Source: Elymus sibiricus
Taxonomy: Eukaryota > Streptophyta > Magnoliopsida > Poales > Poaceae
Direction of reading: 5' to 3'
Assembly: GCA_039707655.1 (NCBI GenBank)
Contig: CM077665.1
Location: 136,419,148-136,483,147, forward strand
DNA: 64,000 nucleotides
The notes under the pieces were generated by a model. It ran no database searches. It was not told the origin of the DNA and was given only the letters and a program-made list of their open reading frames with translations. Every line of letters starts with the position of its first letter. The first letter of the stretch is position 1. This document shows, piece by piece, positions 53,690 to 64,000 of the stretch. The translations under genes and the position numbers were made by a program.

Positions 53690-53905
53690 CACTACTGCAG
53701 AAACGGCCATTAGTACCGGTTGGGAACGGGCTTTAGTCCAGTTTCACCAACCGGGACTAATTTATAGAGACTAAAGGCCCCCGGCCTTTAGTCCCGGTTG
53801 GCCACGACCCGGGACTAAATCACTGCCACGTGGTCGGCAGCGTGCGCCGTGGGATGGGGATCTTTAGTCCCGGTTGGTGACACCAACCGGGACTAAAGAT
53901 TTAGC
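53690..53905. repeat. CACTA terminus and subterminal repeats
   Basis: After the CACTA tip, tttagtcccggttgg or its reverse ccaaccgggactaaa occurs about six times in direct and inverted order, with one perfect hairpin at about 53862-53897. Subterminal repeats of this kind bind the TNPA-like protein in En/Spm (known for the family). Confidence 0.88.
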
Positions 53906-54374
53906 GGTTTCAGGGTTTAGGTATTTTGGTTTTATTGTTTATTTTTCATTTTCATTTTGTGTTTTCCATTTAATTCTTTTTCATTTCAAACATATTTTAT
54001 GCTACTACATACTCACACGTTATGCATATATAATAGAATTTCTCATAGAACCAATCATATATCATAGAATTTCTCGTATGACCACATGCACATATATATA
54101 TATATATACAATTTGGTATATACAATTTCTCCTACAATTTGCAGATCATTACACGCAGGCATTACGTGTAATGGTATTCTCCATCGGGAGATATGACCTG
54201 CTCAAGCAAAAATCCCGCAATTTCCTCTTGAATTGCTCGTATGCGGTTCGTTGGTAGGAGTTGATCCCGCATCTCCGTCATCTATATATAAACAAGGAGA
54301 TCAATATGAATATGTTAGTTGTGTGTGTATATATTAGATCATGATAAAAAAATATGAATGGTGTTTACATACCC
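53906..54374. other. CACTA subterminal non-coding region
   Basis: AT-rich, no gene. It includes a (ta)n run at about 54090-54107 and the end of the Ulp1 gene's 3' part (the stop is probably between 54250 and 54300, not resolved). Confidence 0.45.
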
Positions 54375-54857
54375 AAAGATCTCTTGCAGTTTTGCTCCTT
54401 TCGGTCATAAAGCGAATGTTCTTCCAAACGTAGTATGCACATAAACTAGTCCCATGTGCCTGCCTCATGCACTTTACTAAAATAGAATTCAATCAGATAA
54501 TAATCAAGCATTACAATGGTATTGAAACTAGAATTAAATAGATGTGCGGACGTAGCTAGTACTACTTAATTACCCTGGGATTTCGCCATTTCAACTCTGG
54601 TTTCCATTCACCTGTAACCTTTGTGATGAATTTTTTCCAAACCCTGCCCGACAAGGAAAATGAATAAAGGAGTTATTAATTACTTGATATCAGGAAATGA
54701 ACTAAAGAAGCCGACATAGTGCGTCAATGATTGAAATTACCTGTCGAGCGTCCAATACAAGCTTCTGTATTGTTCAGGGTCTTTATCTAGTGAGTCCAGT
54801 ACTTCAATAGCACCCTCGTCAACTCTAATGATTAGCAGGATCCAGTGGTAGCTGCGC
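54375..54857 (-). pseudogene. Ulp1-like cysteine protease exons of CACTA ORF1
   Basis: Three minus-strand exons with clear splice sites. Exon 54741-54857 (acceptor gcgcag) encodes YHWILLIIRVDEGAIEVLDS, holding the catalytic His and Asp of the C48 (SUMO protease) fold. Exon about 54574-54646 encodes VWKKFITKVTGEWKPELKW. Exon about 54375-54479 (acceptor ttttag) encodes RQAHGTSLCAYYVWKNIRF with the catalytic Cys in LCAYYV. Ulp1-type domains are a known part of plant CACTA ORF1 proteins. The upstream part is at 59450-62331, beyond an inserted element. Confidence 0.8.
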
Positions 54858-55244
54858 ACACGATTTGTATAAGTGGGCATGCATAACTCATCAACTACAC
54901 TTAACATAAACACTATTTTGATCACGGGATCAGAATATTATTCTGATCACGGGTTGAACTTCCTGAGTTACACAACCTGAACTTCCCTCTGTAGGAACCC
55001 GACCTTCGGGCTATATTCGCAACCGTGTCTCCCCGCGCGAATTATTCTGGTCAGTCGTGTTCTATGTGATATAAGTGTAATCTGGAAACGGTTTTTAGCA
55101 ACTAAATGCCCGTTTTAAATAGGAATCTCTCTCGTTGGCGGATTTGCTCTCGGGACGTGATGATCTTGCGTCTGTTACAGTTTAACTGCCTGAGTTGTTC
55201 GCCTGAACATCCCTTGGTGATAGGTTGAACTTCCCGTAACATTG

Positions 55245-56200
55245 TCCAAATGAGGCATGCAATATACCGTTGGAAAGCTGTGGACACGACGGTAACGGCC
55301 TAAGTTGAATTTTTGTCAAAATCTAAATGCTTTAAGAGCAGTTTTGAAAACGGTTTTTCTTCATGCAAAAAAACGTGAATCGTATTTTCGAGCCTATTTC
55401 TAAACCGTTTATCGGAATGAGGCAAATGAGATGGCGTTGGATAGCTGCTGCAAATCCGCTCATTTCACATGTTGAACATTTTCCCGAATTCCCTAGGGTT
55501 AAAGAGGAATTTTGAAAATGGCGGAATTTATGAAACCGAACAGCCGGGTTCGTATTTCGGGGTTAATTTTAAAACGGCTAGTCCAATCCATGCATATGAT
55601 ATGGCGTTGAAAATCTTATGAAAATGCGCATCTTTTCATATAAAAATTTTGTTCCAACTATGAATGGTTTAAAAGTAATTTTGAAAATGGCCGAATCTTT
55701 ACCGAGTGCGTATTTTCACGTTATTTTCTCAACGTTTTCTCGAAATGAGGCAAATGATATGGCGTTGGAAAGCTTGAAGAAATACGAAACTTTTTTATGT
55801 AGATTGTTTTTTCTAATTCGTTACGGTTTTAAGTCAATTTCAAAAATGGCTAAAAACGTTTTTTGGCCATAATTTCTAGAGATTTTATCGGAATGGGGCA
55901 AATAATATACCGTTCAAGCTACGGAAAATGCGAAGCTTTTTCTTGAAAATGGTTTTCTCTGATTCCTAGCCGTTTTCAAGCAATTTTGAAAACGGTGAGA
56001 TCATGTGTTGTGCCATTTATCTCGAAACAGAGTCTTCGAAAATGTACCGCGTGAAGAATTTGAACTTCATCAGCACGTCTACCTGAACTTCACTCTATTT
56101 CTTCACGTGCTGTTTTTTGCTCGTAGCTCTCCATCCACTCACCGGAATTGAGCAAGTGATATACCGATGGAAAGTTATTGTAAACACGCATCTTTCCTAT
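55245..56200. repeat. Degenerate tandem repeats, about 150-170 bp
   Basis: The core gaatgaggcaaatgatatgg + cgttggaaagct recurs at about 55255, 55414, 55590, 55744, 55893 and 56147, each followed by an adenine-rich cgcatcttt-type stretch and preceded by ttttgaaaacggt. Copies are strongly diverged. Confidence 0.75.
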
Positions 56201-56249
56201 GTTGATCATTTTTTCATACTCGCGACGGTTTAAAAGATTTTCATCTTAA

Positions 56250-57560
56250 ATTCATTTTGTGTAGTAGTTGAACTTCCTGCTGTTTTCATGTTGAACTTCT
56301 GTCGCATTTTTTCGATTGTATTTTCTCATCCATTCGTCGGTGTTACATAATTGATATTCCTTTTTGTACAAACCTCTCTCACAATAATTTTTTAACTTTA
56401 TCCTACCGAGGACTTGAACTTATAGCAAAAAAAAAAACTCGACCTTGCTTTTTTCTTCATCTTTCTCATATTAAACACACACCATGTAGTACGTGACCTT
56501 CTCCGTTTTTATAATTTGGATTTTTGGTTTTCTTTTTAAAAAAAAATTGCTCCCAAATAATAACTGAACTTCTTTGAGGATTGAGAGAATTTTTTTTAAA
56601 CGCAAAAAAAAATATTTTTTTGTGTTTTTGAACATGGAAATACAAGGTGAACCTCTTTGAGGATCGCAAGAATTTTTGAACTTCCCCGGACAGAGCATGT
56701 GAACTTCTTTCAACAAACCTTTTAAGAAAATAGTTTTCTATTCTTTTATTCTCACGTGAAATGTATTCCTTGTAGTACTTGAACTGCTCGCCGTTTTCAC
56801 ATTGAACTTCGGTCACGTATTTTTCTTCATAATTCCTCACCCGTTCCTCGGAATTGCATAGAGCATAAACATTTTTTTTTCTAAATTGGACATCATTGTT
56901 TTATTTTTCTTAGAAACGGTAATAATTTGAGTTTCACGTATACATCGAACTACTCCTCTATATTAATTTGAACTTCTTCATTTTTATTCTTTAGTAACCA
57001 TAAAAAATCTGAATTTTTCATAAACTTCAAACTTCTCTATTATTTTAATTTGAACTTCTTAGTTTTTTTAAAATTGAACTTCATATTTTTATATTTCCTA
57101 CAAATAGAAATAATTTGAGTTTTTAGTATACATTGAACTACTCCTTTATTTTAATTTGAACTTTTTCATTTTCTTATTTAGTAACAAGGAAAATCTATGT
57201 TTTTTTAATATGGAACTGCTCTATTTTTGTAATTTGGACTTCTTGGTTTATTTCTTTTAGTAACGTAAAATCCTAGTTTTGTAATAAATATTGAACCGGT
57301 CCTTTCTTTAAATTTAAACTTCTAATTTTTTTTATTTAGAAACAATGAAAATGGTTTCTGTTATGAACTTTAAACTACTCTATTTCTTAAAATTGAATTT
57401 CCTATTTTTTGATTTAGAAACGATGAAATATCCGCTAAAAAGTGCTCTGTAATTTTTGTAATGCTCTATTGTTTTTATTAGAACTTGCTGGTTTATTCTT
57501 TTCTTAAAGGGGAATTCTTATTCTCTAATAAACATCGAACTTCCTATTGGTGTCGATTTC
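56250..57560. other. AT-rich part with recurrent gaacttc words
   Basis: ttgaacttc or gaacttct occurs more than a dozen times at irregular spacing, between T-rich tracts. No coding support; short frames at 56466-56840 are chance. Confidence 0.5.
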
Positions 57561-58740
57561 TCTGTTTTTTCGAGTGAAAAATGCCCTCACTATAGGTATG
57601 GATTTCTCTATTTTCTCATTCGAACTTCACTATCAATGACACATTCCTGCAGACGCCCAAGGCTGCGGGAACACGTTCCTTCAATGTTCTAAGAAGCGTG
57701 GCCGATTAGGTGAAGAACTTGTTGATGCACGGTGGTAGGGAGCGCATCGAGAGTTGGGAAAGAGGTAGCCAAGCGTCACAAGCACACAACTACTGCTCCC
57801 TCCACGGCTTCACTCCTCTAGATCTAGCGGCGCAAGAGTTGTAGAATGTTCTGCAACTTAGAGGCCGGCAAAAGTAATACCTAAAATTTTGTGGTAGTAA
57901 TACATGAACTTCTCGAGCACATACAATTTCTCAAGTCAGCACATCTACGATAGTTTTACATCAGTTAAGAAAAACACATGCTTGCAACGACATAGCAAAT
58001 TCAGAAAGAGAAGTCTGTTTTTCAGCGAATCTGCTGTCAAAACAGATAACCTCTTCACTGACAAAAATCTACGATTCAACATCCCGGTTCAGAAGTTCAG
58101 TGGATGATTGTAGCGAAGGATAGACAAGTGACATTCTGTGCTTTCAGTGTCCACCACAGCAAAAAAATGAGTGGACGGCTGCAGCGGCAAGAAGCTCGTT
58201 CCTGCAACCACATCTATGTCTGAATCTGCGAAAGATTGTGCTGAACCGGGCCAAGATTTGAGAAAATCTTCGTAAGATGCAGCACCACTCTTCTGACTAA
58301 CCACTTCACAGGTCGCCTAAAACTGCAGAGAGAGTCAACAAAATTACACCACCAACGCTTCCTGCAAATGGTCCTCACTAAAATCCCAAAATAATAATGG
58401 AGAAGGGGTTCCTCACAGTAGTAGCAGCTCGCCTCCCATACCTAGTCATCAGCTCCATGCCTCCTTGTCTGTAGAGAACACCATGTCTGAGAGGAGCAGG
58501 AACTAAAGTGTTGGTGCAGCTTGGTAGGAACGAGGGATAGCGACCCACACATCAAACTGAAGAGGCTGGTCAGGCTGGACTTCAGAAGCCGCCACAGGCA
58601 GGGACCACAGGTAGGAGGGAGGGTCTCGCTGACCCCAACAGTGGCAGCAGGCTACAAGTAGTGGACCTCCATGGCGGAGGCTGAGCAGTGCGCGCCGAAG
58701 AGAGGATCAAAGGGATGACTCGGATCTAGTGAACTACCTT
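57561..58740. other. TIR element interior, no gene
   Basis: About 1.2 kb of mixed composition. Short frames at 57904-58107 (plus) and 58089-58304 (minus) have no recognisable domain. It could be captured DNA. Confidence 0.35.
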
Positions 58741-59330
58741 GGTTTGTGTCATTGAACGGCGCGGTCGTTGCTGAATGACCTGGACAGGGGTGGCGCCGGT
58801 GGAGAGCTCGGAGGGGAGGGGCATCGCCGATGGAGCGCTGGGTTGGGTGGGGCCTCGTTGGTGGAGTAGTACCACGTCAGAGATGCACTAGGATAGAACG
58901 GCGGCACCAGGGGCAGTGGAGATGGATATGCAGGTCGGTAGAAGGTGGTGGTGGGGATGGGTCGAGAGACCGCGCTGTCGAGCTCGAGCACGGTCGGCCG
59001 GCGACTGTTGTGGCATGGTGGAGGCGGGACGCCGGATACGGGGATGGAGGTGGCGCGATGGCAAGATACACGGACCATGGCAGGGCATGGGGTGGATCCG
59101 GGGGCGGTGGCGGCGCGGCGACCGGATCCCGGGGAGGGGGCGGCACGGCGACCGGATCCCAGGGAGGGAGCGGCGCAGCGGCCGGATTTGGGGCCGAGGG
59201 TGGCGCGGCGGTTCGTTTCCGGGGTAGGGGAGGGGGCGGCGCGAGAAGAATCGGGGGAGTGGAGGTGCGGTACTCAGTAGGTTTTTCTTTTTCTCCGCGG
59301 CTTTTGGGCAGTTCAGGAGGACCCCCGAGC
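58741..59330. other. GC-rich right end of TIR element with short repeats
   Basis: ggcgcggcgaccggatccc + ggggaggg is repeated about three times at 59111-59185. Open frames on both strands (for example 58830-59387) are Gly/Arg or Pro/Ser-rich and not credible genes. Its composition is unlike the rest of the element. Confidence 0.55.
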
Positions 59331-59394
59331 GCCCTTATAGGGCTGATTGTGATCAGAATAACTATTCTAATCCTGGGACTAGAATAGTGCCACT

Positions 59395-59397
<3 letters not shown>

Positions 59398-59428
<31 letters not shown>
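59398..59428. repeat. (AT)n microsatellite
   Basis: About 15 at units in the CACTA intron, next to the right end of the TIR element. Confidence 0.9.
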
Positions 59429-59429
<1 letters not shown>

Positions 59430-59449
59430 GTAGTACAAGACAGTAACAC

Positions 59450-60960
59450 TCACCTGAAGTTGTAAGGTGAAAGTATTTCTGGTTTGGTATTTAGGGCCTT
59501 CAAAAACTTTAGAATCATTTTCTCTGTGTCTTTAGGGTGGCTAATTAACACTTCTTTACTAACGGTATTTGGGTCAATGAACCCAATGCCATAGACTCCA
59601 TCTCTTTTCAATTCAAAAATCTTCATTCTGCATAATAGCACACAAAAGAATATAGTGAGTATAATTACAGGCAATGAACGAGCTAAGCTCGAGACTTAAA
59701 TTACAGAAAGAAATCACTTAGAGACAATAGCAACTGACGATAGATTTGTTGAGTGCGGCTTGATTGAATAACAGGAAAAATTCTTCATTTTCAATCCACA
59801 AATTTTTTTTATGGACGTAATGCTCTTTCTCGACTTTCACCATGAGGCTCTGTCGCCCGACCTTGACTTCTCTCATATACGAGTCATGCAAGTTGCGCAT
59901 TTGCGTTGGTAGAAGCTTCTCATCGTCAAGTATGACCAGAGGGTTCCCGGGAACATATTTCCATGCTAGTTCCTTCGGATCCATCGGTGGGAATTCCTCG
60001 ATCTCTAGGAGTTGTTCAACAGTGATACCGACCTCTCTAGCATTCTCTCTATCAGCGTCGGTTATTACCACCTTATCGGTACTCACCTTGAGCAGGGTGA
60101 TATATTGCACTGCCTGTTCTCCGAGCTGGGGAACGGTTTTCCCACATTTAGTACAACCGCTCGACTTCTGCTTTTTATTTTGATGATAGGACTTCCTAAT
60201 ACAACGTTCATAGTCTGATAGCGGCCTTCTCTCTGCCGGTTTAGCTGCATCCAAAAAGTGTTGTACGACTTTCTCAGGTATTTTCTCATTTGGCGGCGGG
60301 GGCGGTTTCGGTCCAAAATGGGCGTGCAATTCGATAGCCACTTGTTCATCGATTTCCTCGTCAGTATTCTCGTCAGCTAACTTCTTTTTGGCAAGAGGCT
60401 CGGGTTTCTTCTTTTGTGCTTTCTTCCGCTTTGGAGACGGCTGACGCGGCGGAAATCAATATCTCGTACTCGCGCTAGGCTACATCTCGGGGTGGGATGG
60501 ATTCGTCTGACGCGGCGGAGATCGATATGGCGGACTCGCCCTGCGCTCCGTCTCGAGGTGGGTTGGAGTCAGATGACGCGGCGGACTTGGAGGAGGAGTC
60601 AGTGGCCTTGGCACCGAGTTTTTAAACACGATGCATTCCTTTTTCCATACAATGATACCACGTATGGCTTCTCCCAGTGTCTGCTCCCCTTGACCTCCAG
60701 GGTGGTCAAGCTCTAGTGATTCATATCCCGACATAACTTCATCCACCCCGACACGAGCATAGCCAGGTGGAATCGGATTGCCGTGGAGGAGTGCTTTAGG
60801 TGCATGCAGTAAAGCAATGCCGTCCGCCACCTTCATGGATATGTTCTTCAGTTTCATGTGTAGCTCACAAACTGTCGACTCTTGGATATCATCCACGGGG
60901 TAGCGAGCCAGCAGTGCATCATCGGCCGGGACCCCCGTGGACCGACGCTGCTTTTCGGCA
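59450..60960 (-). pseudogene. CACTA ORF1, middle exons
   Basis: Exon 59450-about 59641 (donor gtgagt) encodes KIFELKRDGVYGIGFIDPN and ends SPYNFR, which joins in frame to the Ulp1 exon at 54857. Exon about 59718-60341 encodes PNEKIPEKVVQHFLDAAKP, KSSGCTKCGKTVPQLGEQAV and AWKYVPGNPLVILDDEKLLP. The segment 60480-60896 encodes ALLHGNPIPPGYARVGVDEV, a region like the plant DUF8039 module of CACTA ORF1 proteins, followed by a Pro/Ser-rich segment with ppsp repeats. Frames change between pieces, so either small introns or frameshifts separate them. Confidence 0.65.
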
Positions 60961-62331
60961 TAGATGATGGAATCGTACCATCCAATGCTGGATCTGGTTG
61001 CTCCTGCCGCTGAGACGCGCTTTGCTGGCTAAGTTTGTTGATTTGCTCCTGTTGCAGCATGTATTTGTGTTCCAACTCCGCGTTCTTTGATTCTACCATT
61101 TGAATCCGTTCTAGTTCATGCTTCTTCTTTCTCGCACGGCTTTTGTAACTATCGTTCCAATCTACAAACCCCAGAAGCCACGGAACAACGCCTTTGCCTT
61201 GTGTTCGTCCTGGGTGTTCAGGATTCCCCAGGGCGCATGTAAGCTCGTCGTTCTCTCTCTCGGGCTGGAGCACACCCGTTCGAGCATCTTCTATTGCCTG
61301 AAGTAAGGCGTCACAGGCATCTTTAAGACTTGCATGTTCAAGAACCTCCCCTATCTTTGGGTCCAACTTTCCCCCATGTGCATAAAACCAAGTCCTGCAC
61401 CTGTCGGGCTAGTTCACTGCTGTTGGAGTGACCCCTGCAGCAATCATCTCTCTCTCTCGGATTCAGCCCACTTAGGCAACCCAAACTTGTAGCCACCTGG
61501 CCCCAGACGATGGTGCACCGTTTTTTATCAGCATTTATCTTGTTTACTCTCGACTGTTCCTTAGCTGCCTCTGATTCCTTAAACTCCACAAATACATCCC
61601 AGTCATCTTTTAACTTCTCTAGTTCTCCAGTGAATTGTGGAGTCTTCTTTCCTCCTTCCTTGTATTTGTTCCATAACCTTTTCTTCCAAGTCTGGAATTA
61701 TGTGGCCATCTTCTTAAGAGCACACTTCTTGACTTTCTCCTGTTGGAGATCTGTGAGACCCTCTGGTAGGGTGAAATGTTTCATGAGCATCTCCCAAAGC
61801 AGATTTTTTGCTCTTTCGTTGACAAAAGGAACTCTGGGATCTTTTGGCTGATTCCATTCTTGAACGGTGATCGAGATTTGGTCCCTAACAATAACTCCTC
61901 ATTGACGTATAAATTTGTCCGCATTCTTTTTAGGAGCAATCGGTTCGCCATTTGCTCTAATTTCATCGATGTTGTACTTTATGCCATCTTGCAACTTTTT
62001 GGCCGGGCCTCGTACTATCCTTGTAGAAAATTTGCTCGATCCGGAGGGCAAAAAGAAGAAAGATTCATTAATTGGAGAATTAATTAATACATCTGACGAT
62101 CACCAGAGGCAAAATTAATACCGCGCTGGACATTGTTAATTGGAGAAAAATTTCTTCGCCATCTTCGCCAGCTGGTTCCCCTTCGTCTCTTGGTTGTTCT
62201 TCCTCCATTCCCTCACCGGATGGGTTAAGATATTGTGAGCCATCATCTACTACTTCATTCTCTTTGTTTCCGGAGCATATCATGTCATACATGGCATTCT
62301 CTTGATCATGGTCTCTGTCTCTACCGTCCAT
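60854..62331 (-). pseudogene. CACTA ORF1, N-terminal Ptta/En/Spm-like part
   Basis: Start MDGRDRDHDQENAMYDMICS at 62331, acidic. A candidate intron lies at about 62040-62140. The next part, read across frames at about 61590-62040, resembles the Ptta/En/Spm plant transposase domain (NERAKNLLWEMLMKHFTLPE-like wording, with a stop and at least one shift). 61338-61589 and 60854-61366 continue with FKESEAAKEQSRVNKINADK, DPKIGEVLEHASLKDACDAL and a coiled coil KKHELERIQMVESKNAELEH. In CACTA elements this protein is thought to bind subterminal repeats or assist TNP2. Broken in this copy. Confidence 0.65.
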
Positions 62332-62380
62332 AGCTTAACTAATCCAGAACAAATATAAAACAATTAGAATGCATTCAATA

Positions 62381-62500
62381 ATATCACTAATACATCATCG
62401 AATATTATCACTAATACATCATCGAATATTATCACTAATGCATCATCGAATATTATCACTAATACATCATTGAATATTATCACTAATACATCTCGAATAT
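62381..62500. repeat. 24-bp tandem repeat, about five copies
   Basis: tattatcactaatacatcat + cgaa repeated head-to-tail with few changes, between the ORF1 start and the next upstream frame. Confidence 0.92.
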
Positions 62501-62522
62501 TATTAATTATATAATATCACTA

Positions 62523-62801
62523 CTACAGATCCAGTTGACGTCTCGCGCGGTAGGCGGTGGACACCCAAAGAGAAGGAACCATCACAGGATCATAGCTCGG
62601 GTGAGATCCCTGAAGAACCTGCCAGGTATTGGAGAACCTGGCGTCAAACGCAGCCATGTAGCGATGGACGTGATCATCCTCCTCCCTGACACGGCGACGT
62701 ATTACCTCCGTGCGGGCCGGCTCCCTCTGCACCGATAGTGGTTCACGCGACCACCACCAAATAACCTCCGGGTCGACGATGGGAGCCTGATTCCTCACCA
62801 A
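62523..62801 (-). CDS. Unidentified 92-aa frame upstream of CACTA ORF1
   Basis: MVRNQAPIVDPEVIWWWSRE, then REEDDHVHRYMAAFDARF and PVMVPSLWVSTAYRARRQLD, stop at 62523. The sequence is protein-like (Trp-rich, balanced charges), and the frame may begin further upstream in the GC-rich 62802-62940. It may be an upstream exon of the CACTA gene or a separate small ORF. No family recognised. Confidence 0.4.
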   Translation of the reverse strand: MVRNQAPIVDPEVIWWWSREPLSVQREPARTEVIRRRVREEDDHVHRYMAAFDARFSNTWQVLQGSHPSYDPVMVPSLWVSTAYRARRQLDL

Positions 62802-63059
62802 GCTGCGCGCCCGGAAGGTAGCACCTCCCAGTGCTAGCCCGGCGGAGCCCAGTCCCGGACACGCTGGCGCCTCTCAAGCAGGTGGTCGCCAGCGCCGAGT
62901 CGACGACGAGGATGCGGGCCGGGCATCATCGACGTCGAGAACAAATTCTACAATTATTTAAATTCCTACTATTTAATAAACTTTAGTAAAGATGATTGCA
63001 TTTAGCAACTATAACAATAATAACATATTTAATAACAATGACACATTTTCTATTTAAGC

Positions 63060-63140
63060 GATCGTCGGGGACTCCTCACCGGCGATCGTCGGGGACTCGG
63101 GGTTCGCCGACTCGGGACTCGTGGTTTGGCGACTCGAGAC
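63060..63140. repeat. gactcgggactc short repeats
   Basis: cgatcgtcggggactc occurs twice, followed by gactcgggactcg words, in about 80 bp of the CACTA element. Confidence 0.75.
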
Positions 63141-63144
63141 TCGG

Positions 63145-63290
63145 GACTAAAAAAACAACTAAACTAAAAAAAGTAAAATAACTAAACTAAACTAAACTAA
63201 AACAACTAAACTAAAAAACTAAAACAACTAAACTAAAACAACTAAAACAACAAATTAATAAAACAATTAAACTAAAACAACTAAAACCGC
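63145..63290. repeat. (aactaaa)n low-complexity repeat
   Basis: Imperfect repeats of aactaaac / aaaacaacta over about 140 bp. Confidence 0.85.
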
Positions 63291-63442
63291 GACCACGTGC
63301 GTCGGCGCCGCTGCGAGGCGGCAGGCCAGGGCAGCGGCACCGGCGCACGTGGCCGCGGTGGTCGCGGAGGAGGGGGATCGGAGCAGGGGGCAGGAGCTCA
63401 CCAGTGCGACGGGCTCAGGGAGGAGGCGCGGGCGGCGACGAT
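63291..63442. other. GC-rich CACTA remainder
   Basis: GC-rich, no supported gene; a 66-codon minus frame crosses into the LTR at 63443 and is rejected. Confidence 0.4.
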
Positions 63443-64000
63443 TGTTGGAAATATACCTTAGAGGCAATAATAAAATGGTTATTATTATATTTCCTTGTTC
63501 ATAATAATCATTTATTATCCATGCTATAATTGTGTTGATTGGAAACTCAAATACATGTGTGGGTATATAGACAACATTGTGTCCCTAGTATACCTCTAGT
63601 AGACTAGCTCGTTGATCAAAGATGGTCAAGGTTTCCTAGCCATGGACATGAGATGTCATTTGATAACGGGATCACATCATTAGGAGAATGATGTGATGGA
63701 CAAGACCCAAACTATGAACATAGCATATGATCGTGTCAGTTTTTTGCTATAGTTTTTTGCATGTCAAGTATTTGTTCCTATGACCATCAGATCGTGCAAC
63801 TCACTAACACCGGAGGAATACCTTGTGTGTATCAAACGTCGCAACGTAACTGGGTGACTATAAAGATGCTCTACAGGTGTCTCCGAGGGTGAATGTTGAG
63901 TTGACATGGATCAAGACTGGGATTTGTTACTCCGTGTGACGGAGAGGTATCTCAAGGCCCACTCGGTAATACAACATCACAATGAGCCTTGCAAGCAAAG
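63443..64000 (+). mobile_element. BARE/Angela/WIS-type Copia LTR, partial
   Basis: Starts tgttggaaatataccttaga and contains gataacgggatcacatcatt and cactccgtgtgacggagagg, wording I know from the abundant Triticeae BARE1/Angela/WIS LTRs. About the first third of the LTR is present; the rest is beyond the window. The left flank acgat (63438-63442) is the candidate TSD. Confidence 0.92.

Larger units (their letters stand above)
54911..59389. mobile_element. 4.5-kb element with terminal inverted repeats, superfamily unclear
   Basis: Left end cactattttgatcacggg (54911) and right end (reverse) cactattctagtcccagg (59389); about 21 of the first 27 bases match, then ttattctgatcac in both. It lies in the intron between Ulp1 exons. 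The start resembles CACTA termini, but no 3-bp TSD is seen; cactat occurs both at the left tip and just right of the right tip. No transposase, so non-autonomous. Interior: degenerate repeats, many gaacttc words, and a GC-rich right end. Confidence 0.65.
53690..63442 (-). mobile_element. CACTA (En/Spm) transposon, one end plus ORF1-type gene
   Basis: Left terminus cactactgcagaaacggcc at 53690, followed by subterminal tttagtcccggttggtg repeats. It contains a multi-exon minus-strand gene with Ptta/En/Spm and Ulp1 domains. It is interrupted by a 4.5-kb TIR element in an intron and cut at 63443 by a BARE/Angela LTR. The TNP2 transposase and right terminus are not in the window. The 3-bp TSD would be cgc (53687-53689). 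Confidence 0.85.

Noticed and set aside
58830..59387. 185-codon Gly/Arg-rich plus frame
   Set aside because: Produced by GC-rich short repeats; other frames are also open, no domain.
54911..59389. Calling the TIR element a CACTA element from its cactatt tip
   Set aside because: No 3-bp TSD and no subterminal repeats; class left open.
1..64000. A host single-copy gene or a defence-type system
   Set aside because: Every interval with coding signal was assigned to transposon proteins; nothing suggests a host gene or a new gene cluster.

Overview
The window is repeat-dense grass DNA, most likely from a Triticeae genome (wheat, barley, rye or Aegilops group). The evidence is a BARE/Angela-type Copia LTR at the right edge, very long Gypsy LTRs with tgatacgtc...gggttatca ends, a CACTA element whose terminal repeats are built on tttagtcccggttgg, and no unique host gene. 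Family names are given from memory of LTR ends; superfamily calls rest on domains, LTRs and target-site duplications (TSDs) seen here.

The window reads as two stacks of nested transposons. Left stack (1-35628): the oldest sequence is a long LTR-like block (31172-35628, minus). A Copia element sits in it, with its RNase H end at 1831-2272 and its 3' LTR split into 2460-2643 and 31002-31171. That Copia was hit by Gypsy 'I' (1-1830, minus) and by Gypsy 'A' (2644-30996, minus, TSD ataac on both sides). Gypsy A was later split by a Sirevirus-like Copia 'S' (3565-12616, plus) and by a Sabrina-like Gypsy 'K' (18408-27913, plus, TSD ggtag). Hand-counted LTR divergence (A about 5%, K about 3.5%, S about 1.7%) agrees with this order.

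Right stack (35629-64000): a degraded antisense retrotransposon ORF (35629-37289) is interrupted by Gypsy 'D' (37290-46413, minus). D was split by the pol-less Gypsy-like element 'E' (37697-43541, plus) and cut by Gypsy 'F' (46414-53689, minus). The integrase gene of F carries a Helitron (50950-53196) that itself contains a 152-bp hAT-type MITE, and it is broken again by a CACTA element (53690 to at least 63442). The CACTA element holds a 4.5-kb element with terminal inverted repeats inside an intron of its Ulp1-protease gene, and its far side is cut by the BARE/Angela LTR (63443-64000).

No open reading frame is an intact complete transposase or pol gene. The best preserved are the gag-protease ORF of K (19873-22626) and the pol of S (5160-9104, two stop codons). 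The non-host genes recognised are gag, protease, integrase, RT and RNase H pieces, antisense coiled-coil ORFs of Tat/Grande-type Gypsies, and a Ptta/En/Spm plus Ulp1 CACTA gene. No rRNA, intact tRNA or CRISPR array was seen.
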